This document shows, piece after piece, positions 9,442 through 16,641 of a stretch of 19,238 nt of DNA. The notes below the pieces were generated by a model. That model searched no databases. It saw only the letters and a program-made list of their open reading frames with translations, and was not told where the DNA came from. Position 1 is the stretch's first letter. Each line of letters opens with the position of its first letter. The translations under genes were made by a program, and so were the position numbers. Source of the DNA: SCTG01 sp036005325 (GTDB lineage Bacteria; Nitrospirota; Nitrospiria; Nitrospirales; NS-4); the NCBI GenBank assembly GCA_036005325.1, contig DASYQR010000014.1:1-19238 (forward strand), read 5' to 3'.

Positions 9442-11090
9442 CGATTCCTTCTCCTCACGGTAATCTGACGGGACTCAAGCCCAGCCAACTGCGGCGCTTG
9501 GAGCATGTCTATCGCCGACGGGTGCCGGAAGATGCCATCATTTCCTGGGAACTCGCCCGCTTCTGCACGAGTCTTTCACAAGAAATCGGACGTCAGGTCG
9601 GGGTGCTGATCAACCGACGGGGGGCGATCGAGGACGTGATCGTCGGCAACGACCGGGAGGTCGTCCTGCCGGATGTGTCGGACTATCGTCTGGGGCGGCG
9701 ATCGCTCCGCGGTCTCCGGCTGGTCCACACACACCTGCGCAACGAGCCCTTGAGTCAGGACGATCTGACGGACCTGGCGCTCCTACGGCTCGACCTGATG
9801 GCGGCCGTCGGCGTGAAGGCAGACGGCCAGCCTGGACAGCTGTACGCAGCGAACATTCTTCCTCCGAATCCTTCCGGCAAACCCTATGAAGTCTGGAAGC
9901 CAGTCGCACTGCAGGAGTGCGATGTGCATCTGGGACAATTTCTCGGTGCTCTCGAAGAGGAACTTAGCCGGACCAGGCCCGCGCATCTGGTCAACGACTC
10001 TCAGGAACAGGCGATTCTGGTCAGCGTCTCCCGGCAAAGCATTGCCGATCAGGAAGAGTCGCTGGCCGAACTGGCGGATCTGGCTCGCTCTGCGGGCCTT
10101 GTCGTGTTGGACACGATTGTTCAGCGCCCACAGGCGGTTCATTCCAAGTATCTCCTCGGAAGCGGCAAGCTGAAGGAAGTGGTGATTAAGGCGCTGCAGC
10201 ACGGAGTGGACTTCCTCGTCTTTGATCAGAACCTTACGCCCGCGCAGGCCACGGCGATCGCGGCCGTGACGGAACTCAAAGCCATCGACCGGACCCAGCT
10301 GATTCTCGACATCTTCAGCCGGAGAGCACACAGCCGGGAAGGGAAAATTCAGGTGGAGCTCGCGCAGTTACGCTATCTCCTGCCTCGCCTGACGGGGCAC
10401 GGGACGGCGATGTCGAGGCTGGCTGGCGGCATCGGCGGACGTGGCCCCGGTGAGACGAAACTCGAAGTGGATCGCCGGCGGGTGCGAGATCGTATCAGCC
10501 ATCTTGAGAGACAAATCGAGGTGATGGCGAGGAACCGCGCTCAGCAACGGGCCAGGCGCCTTCGTCGGGACGTGCCGATCATCTCGATCGTCGGCTACAC
10601 GAACGCCGGTAAATCCACGTTGCTGAACGTCTTGACGCACAGCCGGGTGGCGGCGCAGGACCGGCTCTTTGACACCCTAGACACCGCCAGCCGGCGGTTA
10701 CGATTTCCCGAGGAACGGGAGGCGATTGTGACCGACACGGTCGGGTTCATCCGGAATCTCCCTGCAGAGCTCATGGGCGCCTTTCGCGCCACCCTCGAGG
10801 AATTGCACGATGCCGATCTTCTCCTCCATGTCGCGGATCTCAGTAGCCCGATCCTCGAACGACAGGTGGCGGTTGTGGAGGGGATCCTGCGGGAGTTGGG
10901 CCTCGATCGAGTCCCTCGCGTGTTGGCGTTGAACAAAGCCGACCGGGTTGACCCGGCGCTGGCCTCCATCTTAAGCACGAGGTTAGACGGAATTGCCGTG
11001 TCGGCCTTACGGCCTGACACATTGATCCCCCTCTTGGAAGCCATTGAAAAGCGGCTCTGGCGTTTGACCCAGGCCGGTATTCCCTGCTAG
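9423..11090 (+). CDS. hflX: GTPase HflX with large N-terminal extension
   Basis: HflX is a ribosome-binding GTPase that splits stalled or heat-damaged ribosomes. The protein is 555 residues from the TTG at 9423, about 130 longer than E. coli HflX. The classic part has the nucleotide-binding domain 1 core (DTIVQRPQAVHSKYLLGSGK), the glycine-rich linker GGIGGRGPGETKLEVDRRR, G1 GYTNAGKS (391-398), G3 DTVGF and G4 NKAD. The extra N-terminal region (about 8-150) contains VGVLINRRG and HTH (102-104) followed by S111-x2-D114, a JAMM/RadC-like arrangement. The start is uncertain. The TTG has no ribosome site, whereas AGGAG (9432-9436) stands 7 bases before an in-frame ATT at 9444, just where the conserved sequence begins. 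I list the canonical codon. Coupled translation with tsaD is likely. Confidence 0.92.
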   Translation: MGHRSVTIPSPHGNLTGLKPSQLRRLEHVYRRRVPEDAIISWELARFCTSLSQEIGRQVGVLINRRGAIEDVIVGNDREVVLPDVSDYRLGRRSLRGLRLVHTHLRNEPLSQDDLTDLALLRLDLMAAVGVKADGQPGQLYAANILPPNPSGKPYEVWKPVALQECDVHLGQFLGALEEELSRTRPAHLVNDSQEQAILVSVSRQSIADQEESLAELADLARSAGLVVLDTIVQRPQAVHSKYLLGSGKLKEVVIKALQHGVDFLVFDQNLTPAQATAIAAVTELKAIDRTQLILDIFSRRAHSREGKIQVELAQLRYLLPRLTGHGTAMSRLAGGIGGRGPGETKLEVDRRRVRDRISHLERQIEVMARNRAQQRARRLRRDVPIISIVGYTNAGKSTLLNVLTHSRVAAQDRLFDTLDTASRRLRFPEEREAIVTDTVGFIRNLPAELMGAFRATLEELHDADLLLHVADLSSPILERQVAVVEGILRELGLDRVPRVLALNKADRVDPALASILSTRLDGIAVSALRPDTLIPLLEAIEKRLWRLTQAGIPC

Positions 11091-11112
11091 TATACCCTCT
11101 CTTTTCAAGGTC

Positions 11113-11754
11113 ATGGGCCCCTCCGTAAAAATGGCCTCGCGGCTCCTGAAGCTGCTCGATGAAGAGATTACGAATCCGAGGGTGGCCCTCCACTATAAGA
11201 CGCCGCTCCAACTGCTGATGGCGACCATCCTGTCGGCCCAGTGTACGGATGAGCGGGTGAACCAGGTGACCAAGGGGCTGTTTGCCCGGTATCGGACGGC
11301 GCAGGATTATGCGAATGCCGACCAGGCTGTGCTGGAAAAGGAGATTCGATCGACTGGCTTTTATAAGGCGAAGGCCAAGAGTCTTATCCGATGTGGACAG
11401 GCCTTGGTCAGTCGGTTCGGCGGAGAGGTGCCACGGACGATGGAAGAGTTGGTGACTCTGCCCGGCGTGGGCCGCAAGACGGCCAACGTGATCCTCGGCA
11501 ATTGCTTTGGAACTCCATCGGTGGTGGTGGATACTCACGTGACGCGGGTGACCCAACGTCTGGGGTTGGTGGACACGGACGACGCGGAGAAAATCGAGAT
11601 CGCATTGCAGCGTCTGTTACCGAAATCCAGTTGGACGAGAGGCTCGCACCAATTGCTCCTGCATGGGCGACACATCTGCCAGGCGCGGGTGCCCAAGTGC
11701 GCCGAGTGCCGGATCTATGCGCTCTGCCCCTGGGAAGGGAAACTCCCGGTATGA
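11113..11754 (+). CDS. nth: Endonuclease III, DNA glycosylase/AP lyase
   Basis: Nth removes oxidised pyrimidines and nicks the abasic site in base-excision repair. The 213-residue protein has the helix-hairpin-helix LPGVGRKTANVILG with catalytic Lys122, and catalytic Asp140 in VVDTHV. The C-terminal [4Fe-4S] motif is C189-x6-C196-x2-C199-x5-C205. ILSAQCTDERVN (39-50) is the usual N-terminal signature. The ATG at 11113 has only a poorly spaced AAGG; Met7 at 11131 is an alternative start with nothing better. The gene follows hflX by 22 bases, and its TGA overlaps the yicC ATG as ATGA, indicating translational coupling. Confidence 0.95.
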   Translation: MGPSVKMASRLLKLLDEEITNPRVALHYKTPLQLLMATILSAQCTDERVNQVTKGLFARYRTAQDYANADQAVLEKEIRSTGFYKAKAKSLIRCGQALVSRFGGEVPRTMEELVTLPGVGRKTANVILGNCFGTPSVVVDTHVTRVTQRLGLVDTDDAEKIEIALQRLLPKSSWTRGSHQLLLHGRHICQARVPKCAECRIYALCPWEGKLPV

Positions 11755-12644
11755 TCCGGAGCATGACGGGGTATGGACGGGCTGAAGGTCGCCATAAAGG
11801 GACGCCGATTACCGTGGAAGTCCGCTCGGTGAACCATCGCCACAGCGAGGTGGCGACGAGACTACCCCGTGTCCTGCAGGCTCACGAGGACCGGATCCGA
11901 ACCCTGGTCCAGGCTCATGTGTCCCGCGGGCGGGTGGACGTGACGGTGAACTTCAGCGCCGAGCGGGACCCGGGGCGTGGGCTTATCCTGGACCGGCCGC
12001 TGGCGCGCCGGTACCTGGCACTCCTCAAAGAGCTCCAGCGAGAGCTTGGCGTGAAAGGGACTCCGGACGTGGCGTTGCTGGCCGGTTTTCGGGACATCAT
12101 CAAGCCGGCGGAGTTGGCGGCCGAGGATCCGGGAGCAGTTCGGGCGGCGGAAAAGGTACTGACGCGGGCACTGAAGGCGTTGGACCACATGCGCTGCCAT
12201 GAGGGCCGTACGCTGGAACGGGACCTCCTGGCACGGCTGCAGGAGATTGATCGGCGTCTGCGGACGGTTCGCCAGAGGATTCCCGCCATCCTCCAGGAAC
12301 GCGCCGCACGGTTACAGGAACGGGTCAATCGACTGTTGGAAAGCGCAGGCGGAGGAAAAGAAGGTGTTGACCCGTCCCGGGTTGCGCAGGAGGTGGCGCT
12401 CTTGGCCGATCGTAGCGACGTGAGTGAGGAGCTCACCCGTCTGGACAGCCACCTGGGCCAGTTCAGGAATTTCCTTCGCAAGTCTGAGCCAGTAGGCCGC
12501 AGCCTGGATTTTCTCCTGCAGGAAATGAACCGGGAGGTGAATACCATCGGTTCGAAGGTCGGAGACACGGTGGTGACGCAGGAGATTGTCGCCCTGAAGG
12601 CGGAACTCGAGAAGATCCGCGAGCAGGTGCAGAATGTCGAGTGA
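11751..12644 (+). CDS. YicC family protein (endoribonuclease-type)
   Basis: This 297-residue protein belongs to the YicC/YloC family. Members are linked to stress survival, and several act as endoribonucleases on small RNAs. The N-terminus MIRSMTGYGRAE and the nearby VEVRSVNHR are the family hallmarks. The C-terminal domain, with LDSHLGQFRNFL, GRSLDFLLQEMNREVNTIGSK and a final helix, is complete. The middle (roughly 140-215) is strongly helical and rich in Arg/Glu. The start is fixed by ATGA overlap with nth, and the end overlaps gmk by 11 bases. The yicC-gmk-rpoZ-coaBC order is widely conserved. The small gene remA, which often sits between yicC and gmk elsewhere, is absent here because the two genes overlap. 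Confidence 0.92.
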   Translation: MIRSMTGYGRAEGRHKGTPITVEVRSVNHRHSEVATRLPRVLQAHEDRIRTLVQAHVSRGRVDVTVNFSAERDPGRGLILDRPLARRYLALLKELQRELGVKGTPDVALLAGFRDIIKPAELAAEDPGAVRAAEKVLTRALKALDHMRCHEGRTLERDLLARLQEIDRRLRTVRQRIPAILQERAARLQERVNRLLESAGGGKEGVDPSRVAQEVALLADRSDVSEELTRLDSHLGQFRNFLRKSEPVGRSLDFLLQEMNREVNTIGSKVGDTVVTQEIVALKAELEKIREQVQNVE

Positions 12645-13272
12645 GCGCGCGTCTGTGAAACGCCGCCAGGGGGTACTCTTTGTGGTTTCGGCTCCATCGG
12701 GGGCCGGCAAGACATCTCTCTGTCACGAACTGATGGCCCTGTTGCCGGATTTGCGCTTTTCAGTCTCCTGCACCACGCGCCCGCCGCGTCCGGGCGAGGT
12801 TCCGGAGAGGGACTATCGCTTCGTGGATGAGCCCACGTTCCGCGGCATGATCAAGGAGGGCGTGTTTCTCGAATGGGCGGAGGTCTACGGCAAGCTCTAT
12901 GGAACTCCCCGGGCGCCCATCCAAGAGTGGATAGCGCAGGGGTGTGACGTGCTCCTCGATATCGATACGCAAGGTGCGATGCAGATCAGGCGGCACGTGC
13001 CGGAAGCCGTTTCGGTCTACATTCTGCCGCCCTCGATGGCCGTGTTGCGCCGACGCATGGAAGACCGGAAAGGGGATTCGCCGGACGAGATTGCCAAACG
13101 ATTGAAAAGGGCCAAAGATGAAGTGGCGCATTATCGTGACTATAGTTATGTTATCATCAACGACGACTTTAAGTTTGCCGTGCGGCAGCTCGAGGCAATC
13201 GTGCTGGCCGAGCGCTGCCGGACGGCCATGCTGGACCTGTCGCAAGTGGAACAGGTTTTGTTGGAGAGTTAG
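12634..13272 (+). CDS. gmk: Guanylate kinase
   Basis: Gmk phosphorylates GMP to GDP, feeding GTP and (p)ppGpp pools. The 212-residue length is typical. The P-loop APSGAGKT is at 20-27. The GMP-binding region SVSCTTRPPRPGE, then DYRFV, and the lid-side segment EWAEVYGKLYGTPR are clear. DVLLDIDTQGAMQIRR carries the second conserved acidic motif. The ATG at 12634 lies inside the end of yicC; a GTG-free N-terminus with about 10 extra residues before the beta strand is normal. The ribosome site is weak (GAGCAGG), consistent with coupling to yicC. Confidence 0.95.
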   Translation: MSSERASVKRRQGVLFVVSAPSGAGKTSLCHELMALLPDLRFSVSCTTRPPRPGEVPERDYRFVDEPTFRGMIKEGVFLEWAEVYGKLYGTPRAPIQEWIAQGCDVLLDIDTQGAMQIRRHVPEAVSVYILPPSMAVLRRRMEDRKGDSPDEIAKRLKRAKDEVAHYRDYSYVIINDDFKFAVRQLEAIVLAERCRTAMLDLSQVEQVLLES

Positions 13273-13291
13273 ATTGCAACGAAGATTTAAT
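13262..13291 (+). promoter_or_regulatory. Possible rpoZ promoter
   Basis: TGGAGA (13262-13267) and TTTAAT (13286-13291) are separated by 18 bases and sit in an AT-rich pocket at the end of gmk. The -10 matches 5 of 6 and the -35 matches 4 of 6. It would let rpoZ-coaBC be transcribed independently of the upstream genes. Confidence 0.35.
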
Positions 13292-13310
13292 TACTTGCGG
13301 TATTGAGTAT

Positions 13311-13337
13311 CCCGGCCCAGTTGATCGAAGGGCCGGG
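13311..13337 (+). promoter_or_regulatory. GC-only stem-loop in the rpoZ leader
   Basis: CCCGGCCC (13311-13318) and GGGCCGGG (13330-13337) form a perfect 8-base-pair stem with an 11-base loop, in the 94-base gap between gmk and rpoZ. No T-run follows, so it is not a standard terminator. An 8-base palindrome, CAAGCTTG, lies just after it at 13343-13350. A role in mRNA stability or leader control is possible. Confidence 0.45.
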
Positions 13338-13366
13338 TCGAGCAAGCTTGGTATGGAGGACTTTGA

Positions 13367-13726
13367 ATGGATATGTTAGCGCTATTGCCGGAGTATGACA
13401 ACCTGCCCATCGAATCCCGGAGCCGTCTGGTCATCATCGCCGCCCAGCGTGCTCGACAGGTGATGCAGGGCGCCCGTCCCTTGCTGCCCACCAAACACAC
13501 CAAGCCCACGACGATTGCGCTGGAGGAAGTGCTTAAGGGCAAAGTGAAGTTTGTGACAGGCAAAGAAGCACGCCAAGCCATGAAGGAAGCCCGCAAGCAG
13601 CGGGAGCGCGAACTCGAGCGGCTGACCGCGGTGCACGTGACGGGAGAAGACGCGAGCGAGATCAAGAAAGATTTGAGCGTCGTCGTGGACGACTCCAAGC
13701 CGGCGGAGGCGAGTGAAGACGACTGA
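13367..13726 (+). CDS. rpoZ: RNA polymerase omega subunit
   Basis: Omega helps fold and hold the beta-prime subunit and contributes to the ppGpp site in many bacteria. The 119-residue protein has the conserved helix SRSRLVIIAAQRARQVMQG (17-35) and the T-x-I-A-L-E-E-V segment (48-55). The N-terminus is longer than in E. coli omega, and the C-terminus is a charged tail ending in acidic residues, common outside proteobacteria. GGAGGA (13355-13360) with a 6-base spacing supports the ATG at 13367. It sits between gmk and coaBC, the usual place. Its end overlaps the coaBC start by 14 bases. Confidence 0.93.
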   Translation: MDMLALLPEYDNLPIESRSRLVIIAAQRARQVMQGARPLLPTKHTKPTTIALEEVLKGKVKFVTGKEARQAMKEARKQRERELERLTAVHVTGEDASEIKKDLSVVVDDSKPAEASEDD

Positions 13727-14972
13727 GGGCAAGACCATCGTGCTGGGAGTGACGGGGAGCATCGCTGCTTACAAAGCGGCGTCTCTCGCGCGTCGCCTGA
13801 TGAGCGAAGGGGCGACGGTGCATGTGGTGATGACCCAGACCGCGCAGCGGTTCGTCGGGCCGCTGACCTTTGAAGCCCTAACCGGCCACCCGGTGCGCAC
13901 GGACCTTTTTCCGTCGTCCGATTCCCCTCCCGCTAAGATGATCATGCCGCACCTCGCGCTTGCGGAGTCGGCCGATCTGATCGTCATCGCCCCCGCCTCG
14001 GCCCACTGTGTGGCCAAGCTCGCTCATGGTCTTGCCGACGATCTCCTCTCCACGCTGGTCTTGGCGGCAGAGTGCCCGGTGATCGTGGTGCCGGCCATGG
14101 ACGGCGGCATGTGGACCCATTCGGCAGTCCGCGCCAATGTCAGGACGTTGCGCCAGCGCGGCGTCATGGTGTTGGAGCCTGAGGTGGGGCCCTTGGCGTC
14201 GGGCCGGGTCGGCAAGGGGCGCTTTCCGGAAGAAGACGTCGTCCTCGCGGCGATCTCGGGGGCGCTACAACGCACCAAGGATTTCAGCGGCCGGAGGGTT
14301 CTCATCACGGCCGGTCCTACGCAGGAGGCCCTCGACCCGGTCCGGTTTTTGTCGAACCGCTCTTCGGGGAAGATGGGGTGGGCCCTGGCGGAAGCCGCGC
14401 GGGATCGCGGTGCCGAGGTGGCCTTGATCACGGGTCCCACCATCCTGCCCCCCGTTCCCCGTGTGTCCACCGTGCCGGTTGTGACATCCGATGACATGCG
14501 AAAAGAAGTGCTCACCCGGTTTCTCGGTACTGATGTGCTCATCATGGCGGCGGCCGTCGCCGATTTCCGACCGGTCCGTCCGGCGCGGGGCAAGGTTCCC
14601 AAAGGCGAAGGGCTGCGAACCTTGCTGCTTGAGCCGACGAAGGATATCCTAATGGACTTGCCGGCCCGCCGAGCCGACCAGATTGTCGTCGGCTTTGCGG
14701 CGGAAACCGGCGAGTTGATCGCGCGCGCCCGTGCCAAGCTGCGCAACAAGGCGCTGGACCTCATCGTGGCCAACGATGTGACGGAACCGGGAGCGGGATT
14801 CGGCACTGACACGAACAAAGCGACCCTGCTGGATCGGACGGGACGGTGCGATGCGCTGCCGCTCATGTCCAAGCGCGAACTGGCGCATCGGATCCTTGAC
14901 GCGGTGCTGTCGTTCCCTGCTGAAGGAAACCGCGGGAACGCCAAGCGCACGCGACGCGGAGGGACAAGCTGA
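13713..14972 (+). CDS. coaBC: Bifunctional phosphopantothenoylcysteine decarboxylase/synthetase
   Basis: CoaBC couples 4'-phosphopantothenate with cysteine (CoaB, C-terminal) and decarboxylates the product (CoaC, N-terminal) in coenzyme A synthesis. The 419 residues cover both. CoaC has the FMN-binding VTGSIAAYKA (13-22), His80 in PHLAL, APASAH and GLADDLLST. CoaB starts near 190 with VLITAGPTQEALDPVRFLSNRSSGKMG and continues with AAAVADFRP and a Lys-containing loop. Two CoaC positions are unusual: the PxMNxxM motif reads PAMDGGMW (Asp130), and the usual ACG flap reads LASG (Ser163 where the catalytic Cys is expected). The GTG start at 13713 follows GGAGG (13705-13709) with a short 3-base spacing and is coupled to rpoZ. 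Confidence 0.94.
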   Translation: MKTTEGKTIVLGVTGSIAAYKAASLARRLMSEGATVHVVMTQTAQRFVGPLTFEALTGHPVRTDLFPSSDSPPAKMIMPHLALAESADLIVIAPASAHCVAKLAHGLADDLLSTLVLAAECPVIVVPAMDGGMWTHSAVRANVRTLRQRGVMVLEPEVGPLASGRVGKGRFPEEDVVLAAISGALQRTKDFSGRRVLITAGPTQEALDPVRFLSNRSSGKMGWALAEAARDRGAEVALITGPTILPPVPRVSTVPVVTSDDMRKEVLTRFLGTDVLIMAAAVADFRPVRPARGKVPKGEGLRTLLLEPTKDILMDLPARRADQIVVGFAAETGELIARARAKLRNKALDLIVANDVTEPGAGFGTDTNKATLLDRTGRCDALPLMSKRELAHRILDAVLSFPAEGNRGNAKRTRRGGTS

Positions 14973-15595
14973 TGCCTGAATCGGCGGCACATATTATGGC
15001 CGATGCCAAGAAGCTTGCTGATGCGGGTCAATTCGGCAAAGCCATCGAGGTCCTCCAGGAGGCGTTGAAGAAATTTCCCAAGTTGGTCAGTGCGCGGGTC
15101 TTGCTGGGCGAAGTCTATATGACCTCGGGAGATTTCGAATCGGCGAAGGTGGAGCTGGAGCAGGTCATCAAAGCCATGCCGGACAATTTCGCCGCCCACC
15201 GAAAGCTGGTGCTGATCTATCGCGACATTGGGGATAAACAGGCGGCGGCCAAGGCGTGCGATGCCATTCTCAACGCCAATCCGAAAGACCGCGAGATGGC
15301 GGAGTTGCGAGAACAATTGCGGGCAGAGAGCAAGACGGAAACGCCCCAGACAGGGACGGAGGAAATCGACAGCGAGACCCTGGCGGAACTCTACATCGCA
15401 CAGGGGCACCGCGACAAGGGCCTGGAGGTCTATCGCCGTCTAGCCGCCAAGCATCCCGACGACATGCGCTTCCATGAACGGATCATTGCGCTGGAGGAAA
15501 GTGAAGCGGAATCCCTGGTTCAGGCCACGCCTAAGGCCCGCATTCGCCGGCTGGAAGGATGGCTCGCAGCGATCCGGGAGCGACGCCGATTGTGA
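14972..15595 (+). CDS. Tetratricopeptide-repeat protein of unknown function
   Basis: This 207-residue protein has at least three TPR-like helix pairs in its first ~110 residues (A-G-Q-F-G-K-A-I-E, S-G-D-F-E-S-A-K-V, I-G-D-K-Q-A-A-A-K). After an acidic, Thr-rich linker (about 113-131) comes another repeat (LAELYIAQGHRDKGLEVYRRL) and a basic C-terminus, RIRRLEGWLAAIRERRR. There is no signal peptide or transmembrane segment, so it is probably a cytoplasmic scaffold. The ATG at 14972 shares one base with the coaBC TGA and has GGAGGGA 7 bases upstream. Its own TGA overlaps the aroQ GTG by 4 bases. Position in the chain gives no clear function. Confidence 0.85.
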   Translation: MPESAAHIMADAKKLADAGQFGKAIEVLQEALKKFPKLVSARVLLGEVYMTSGDFESAKVELEQVIKAMPDNFAAHRKLVLIYRDIGDKQAAAKACDAILNANPKDREMAELREQLRAESKTETPQTGTEEIDSETLAELYIAQGHRDKGLEVYRRLAAKHPDDMRFHERIIALEESEAESLVQATPKARIRRLEGWLAAIRERRRL

Positions 15596-16050
15596 CGAAG
15601 ATCCTGATCCTCCACGGCCCGAACCTCAATCTCCTGGGCTCCCGCGAAACGGATGTCTACGGAACGGTCACACTCGAAGGGATCAACCGGGATTTGGAAA
15701 GCCTAGCACGGGAACTCGACGTGACCCTGATGATTCACCAATCCAACGGCGAAGGGGAGTTGGTGGAGTGGATCCAAAAAGCGAAAGGGCAGTTCGATGC
15801 CTTGGTGATCAATCCCGGAGCCTATACCCACACGAGCATCGCCCTGCGGGACGCCGTTGCGGGAGTCGGCATCCCGACCATCGAAGTGCACCTGTCCAAT
15901 ATCTACCGCCGGGAGGAGTTCCGGCAGCACTCGTACATTGCCGGAGTCGCGCTCGGGCAGATCTCAGGTTTCGGCCCGGATAGTTACACGCTGGGGCTCC
16001 GGGCAGCTCTGGCGCATCTGCGCGCTCAACGAGCCGTCCCTAAAAAGTAG
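15592..16050 (+). CDS. aroQ: Type II 3-dehydroquinate dehydratase
   Basis: AroQ dehydrates 3-dehydroquinate to 3-dehydroshikimate, the third shikimate step. I start it at GTG 15592, overlapping the TPR gene stop as GTGA, because the protein then begins directly before KILILHGPNLNLLG as the family does; an ATG at 15559 would add 11 atypical residues. The 152-residue length is normal. Visible active-site residues are Arg18 in the SRE loop, catalytic Tyr23, Asn74 in INPGAYTHTS, His100 in EVHLSNIYRREEF and Arg111. The dodecameric type II enzyme is expected. Neighbours aroQ-efp-accB-accC match a conserved order, though the peptidase gene often found between aroQ and efp is missing. Confidence 0.95.
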   Translation: MTKILILHGPNLNLLGSRETDVYGTVTLEGINRDLESLARELDVTLMIHQSNGEGELVEWIQKAKGQFDALVINPGAYTHTSIALRDAVAGVGIPTIEVHLSNIYRREEFRQHSYIAGVALGQISGFGPDSYTLGLRAALAHLRAQRAVPKK

Positions 16051-16083
16051 ACAGCATGAATCGGAGGAAGGAGAAAGACGCAC

Positions 16084-16641
16084 GTGATTTCAACGTCGGA
16101 ATTTCGGAACGGCGCGAAACTTGAGCTGGAGGGAGAGCCGTTCACGATCATCGAATTTCAGCACGTCAAGCCGGGGAAAGGCGGGGCTTTTGTGCGCACT
16201 AAATTGAAGAGCCTGAGATCGGGCAACGTCATCGAGCGGACCTATCGGTCCGGCGAGAAATTGCCGACGCCCGATCTGGATGAGCGGGAGATGACCTTTC
16301 TCTACGTGGAAGGCGACCAGTATACGTTCATGGACACCACGACCTACGAGCAGTTGACGTTCGGCCGTGATCAATTGGGCGCTGGATGGGACTTGTTGAA
16401 GGAAAACATGACCGTCACGCTGCTGCTTCATGAGGGGACGCCGATCGGGATGGAGCTGCCGATTTTCGTGGAGCTCAAGGTCGTCAAGACCGACCCTGGC
16501 GTGCGCGGAGACACGGCCTCCGGGGGATCGAAACAGGCCACCCTGGAAAGCGGGGCGACGATCAAGGTGCCGCTCTATCTTGTGGAGGGTGTGGTGGTCA
16601 AAGTGGATACCCGCACCCGCGAATATGTGGAACGAGCCTGA
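16084..16641 (+). CDS. efp: Translation elongation factor P
   Basis: EF-P relieves ribosome stalling at polyproline stretches. The 185-residue protein shows all three beta-barrel domains: the KOW-like N-terminal domain (MISTSEFRNGAKLELEG...), the middle OB domain and the C-terminal OB domain ending in VDTRTREYVERA. The loop KPGKGGAF (29-36) carries Lys32, the position modified in many species; the sequence does not show which modification applies. GTG 16084 is used, preceded by a long purine run GGAGGAAGGAG (16063-16073). Stop and accB start share one base (TGATG). Confidence 0.96.
   Translation: MISTSEFRNGAKLELEGEPFTIIEFQHVKPGKGGAFVRTKLKSLRSGNVIERTYRSGEKLPTPDLDEREMTFLYVEGDQYTFMDTTTYEQLTFGRDQLGAGWDLLKENMTVTLLLHEGTPIGMELPIFVELKVVKTDPGVRGDTASGGSKQATLESGATIKVPLYLVEGVVVKVDTRTREYVERA

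Noticed and set aside
11076..11106. GGTAT / ATACC hairpin before a pyrimidine-rich CTCTCTTTTC after hflX, as a terminator
   Set aside because: The stem is only five weak pairs with an 11-base loop and the T-run is interrupted. nth follows after 22 bases and looks co-transcribed.
14024..15409. A 461-codon open frame on the - strand opposite coaBC and the TPR gene
   Set aside because: It is a composition-driven shadow: low-complexity Ser/Arg/Thr/Pro sequence, no motif, no ribosome site seen, fully opposite well-supported genes.
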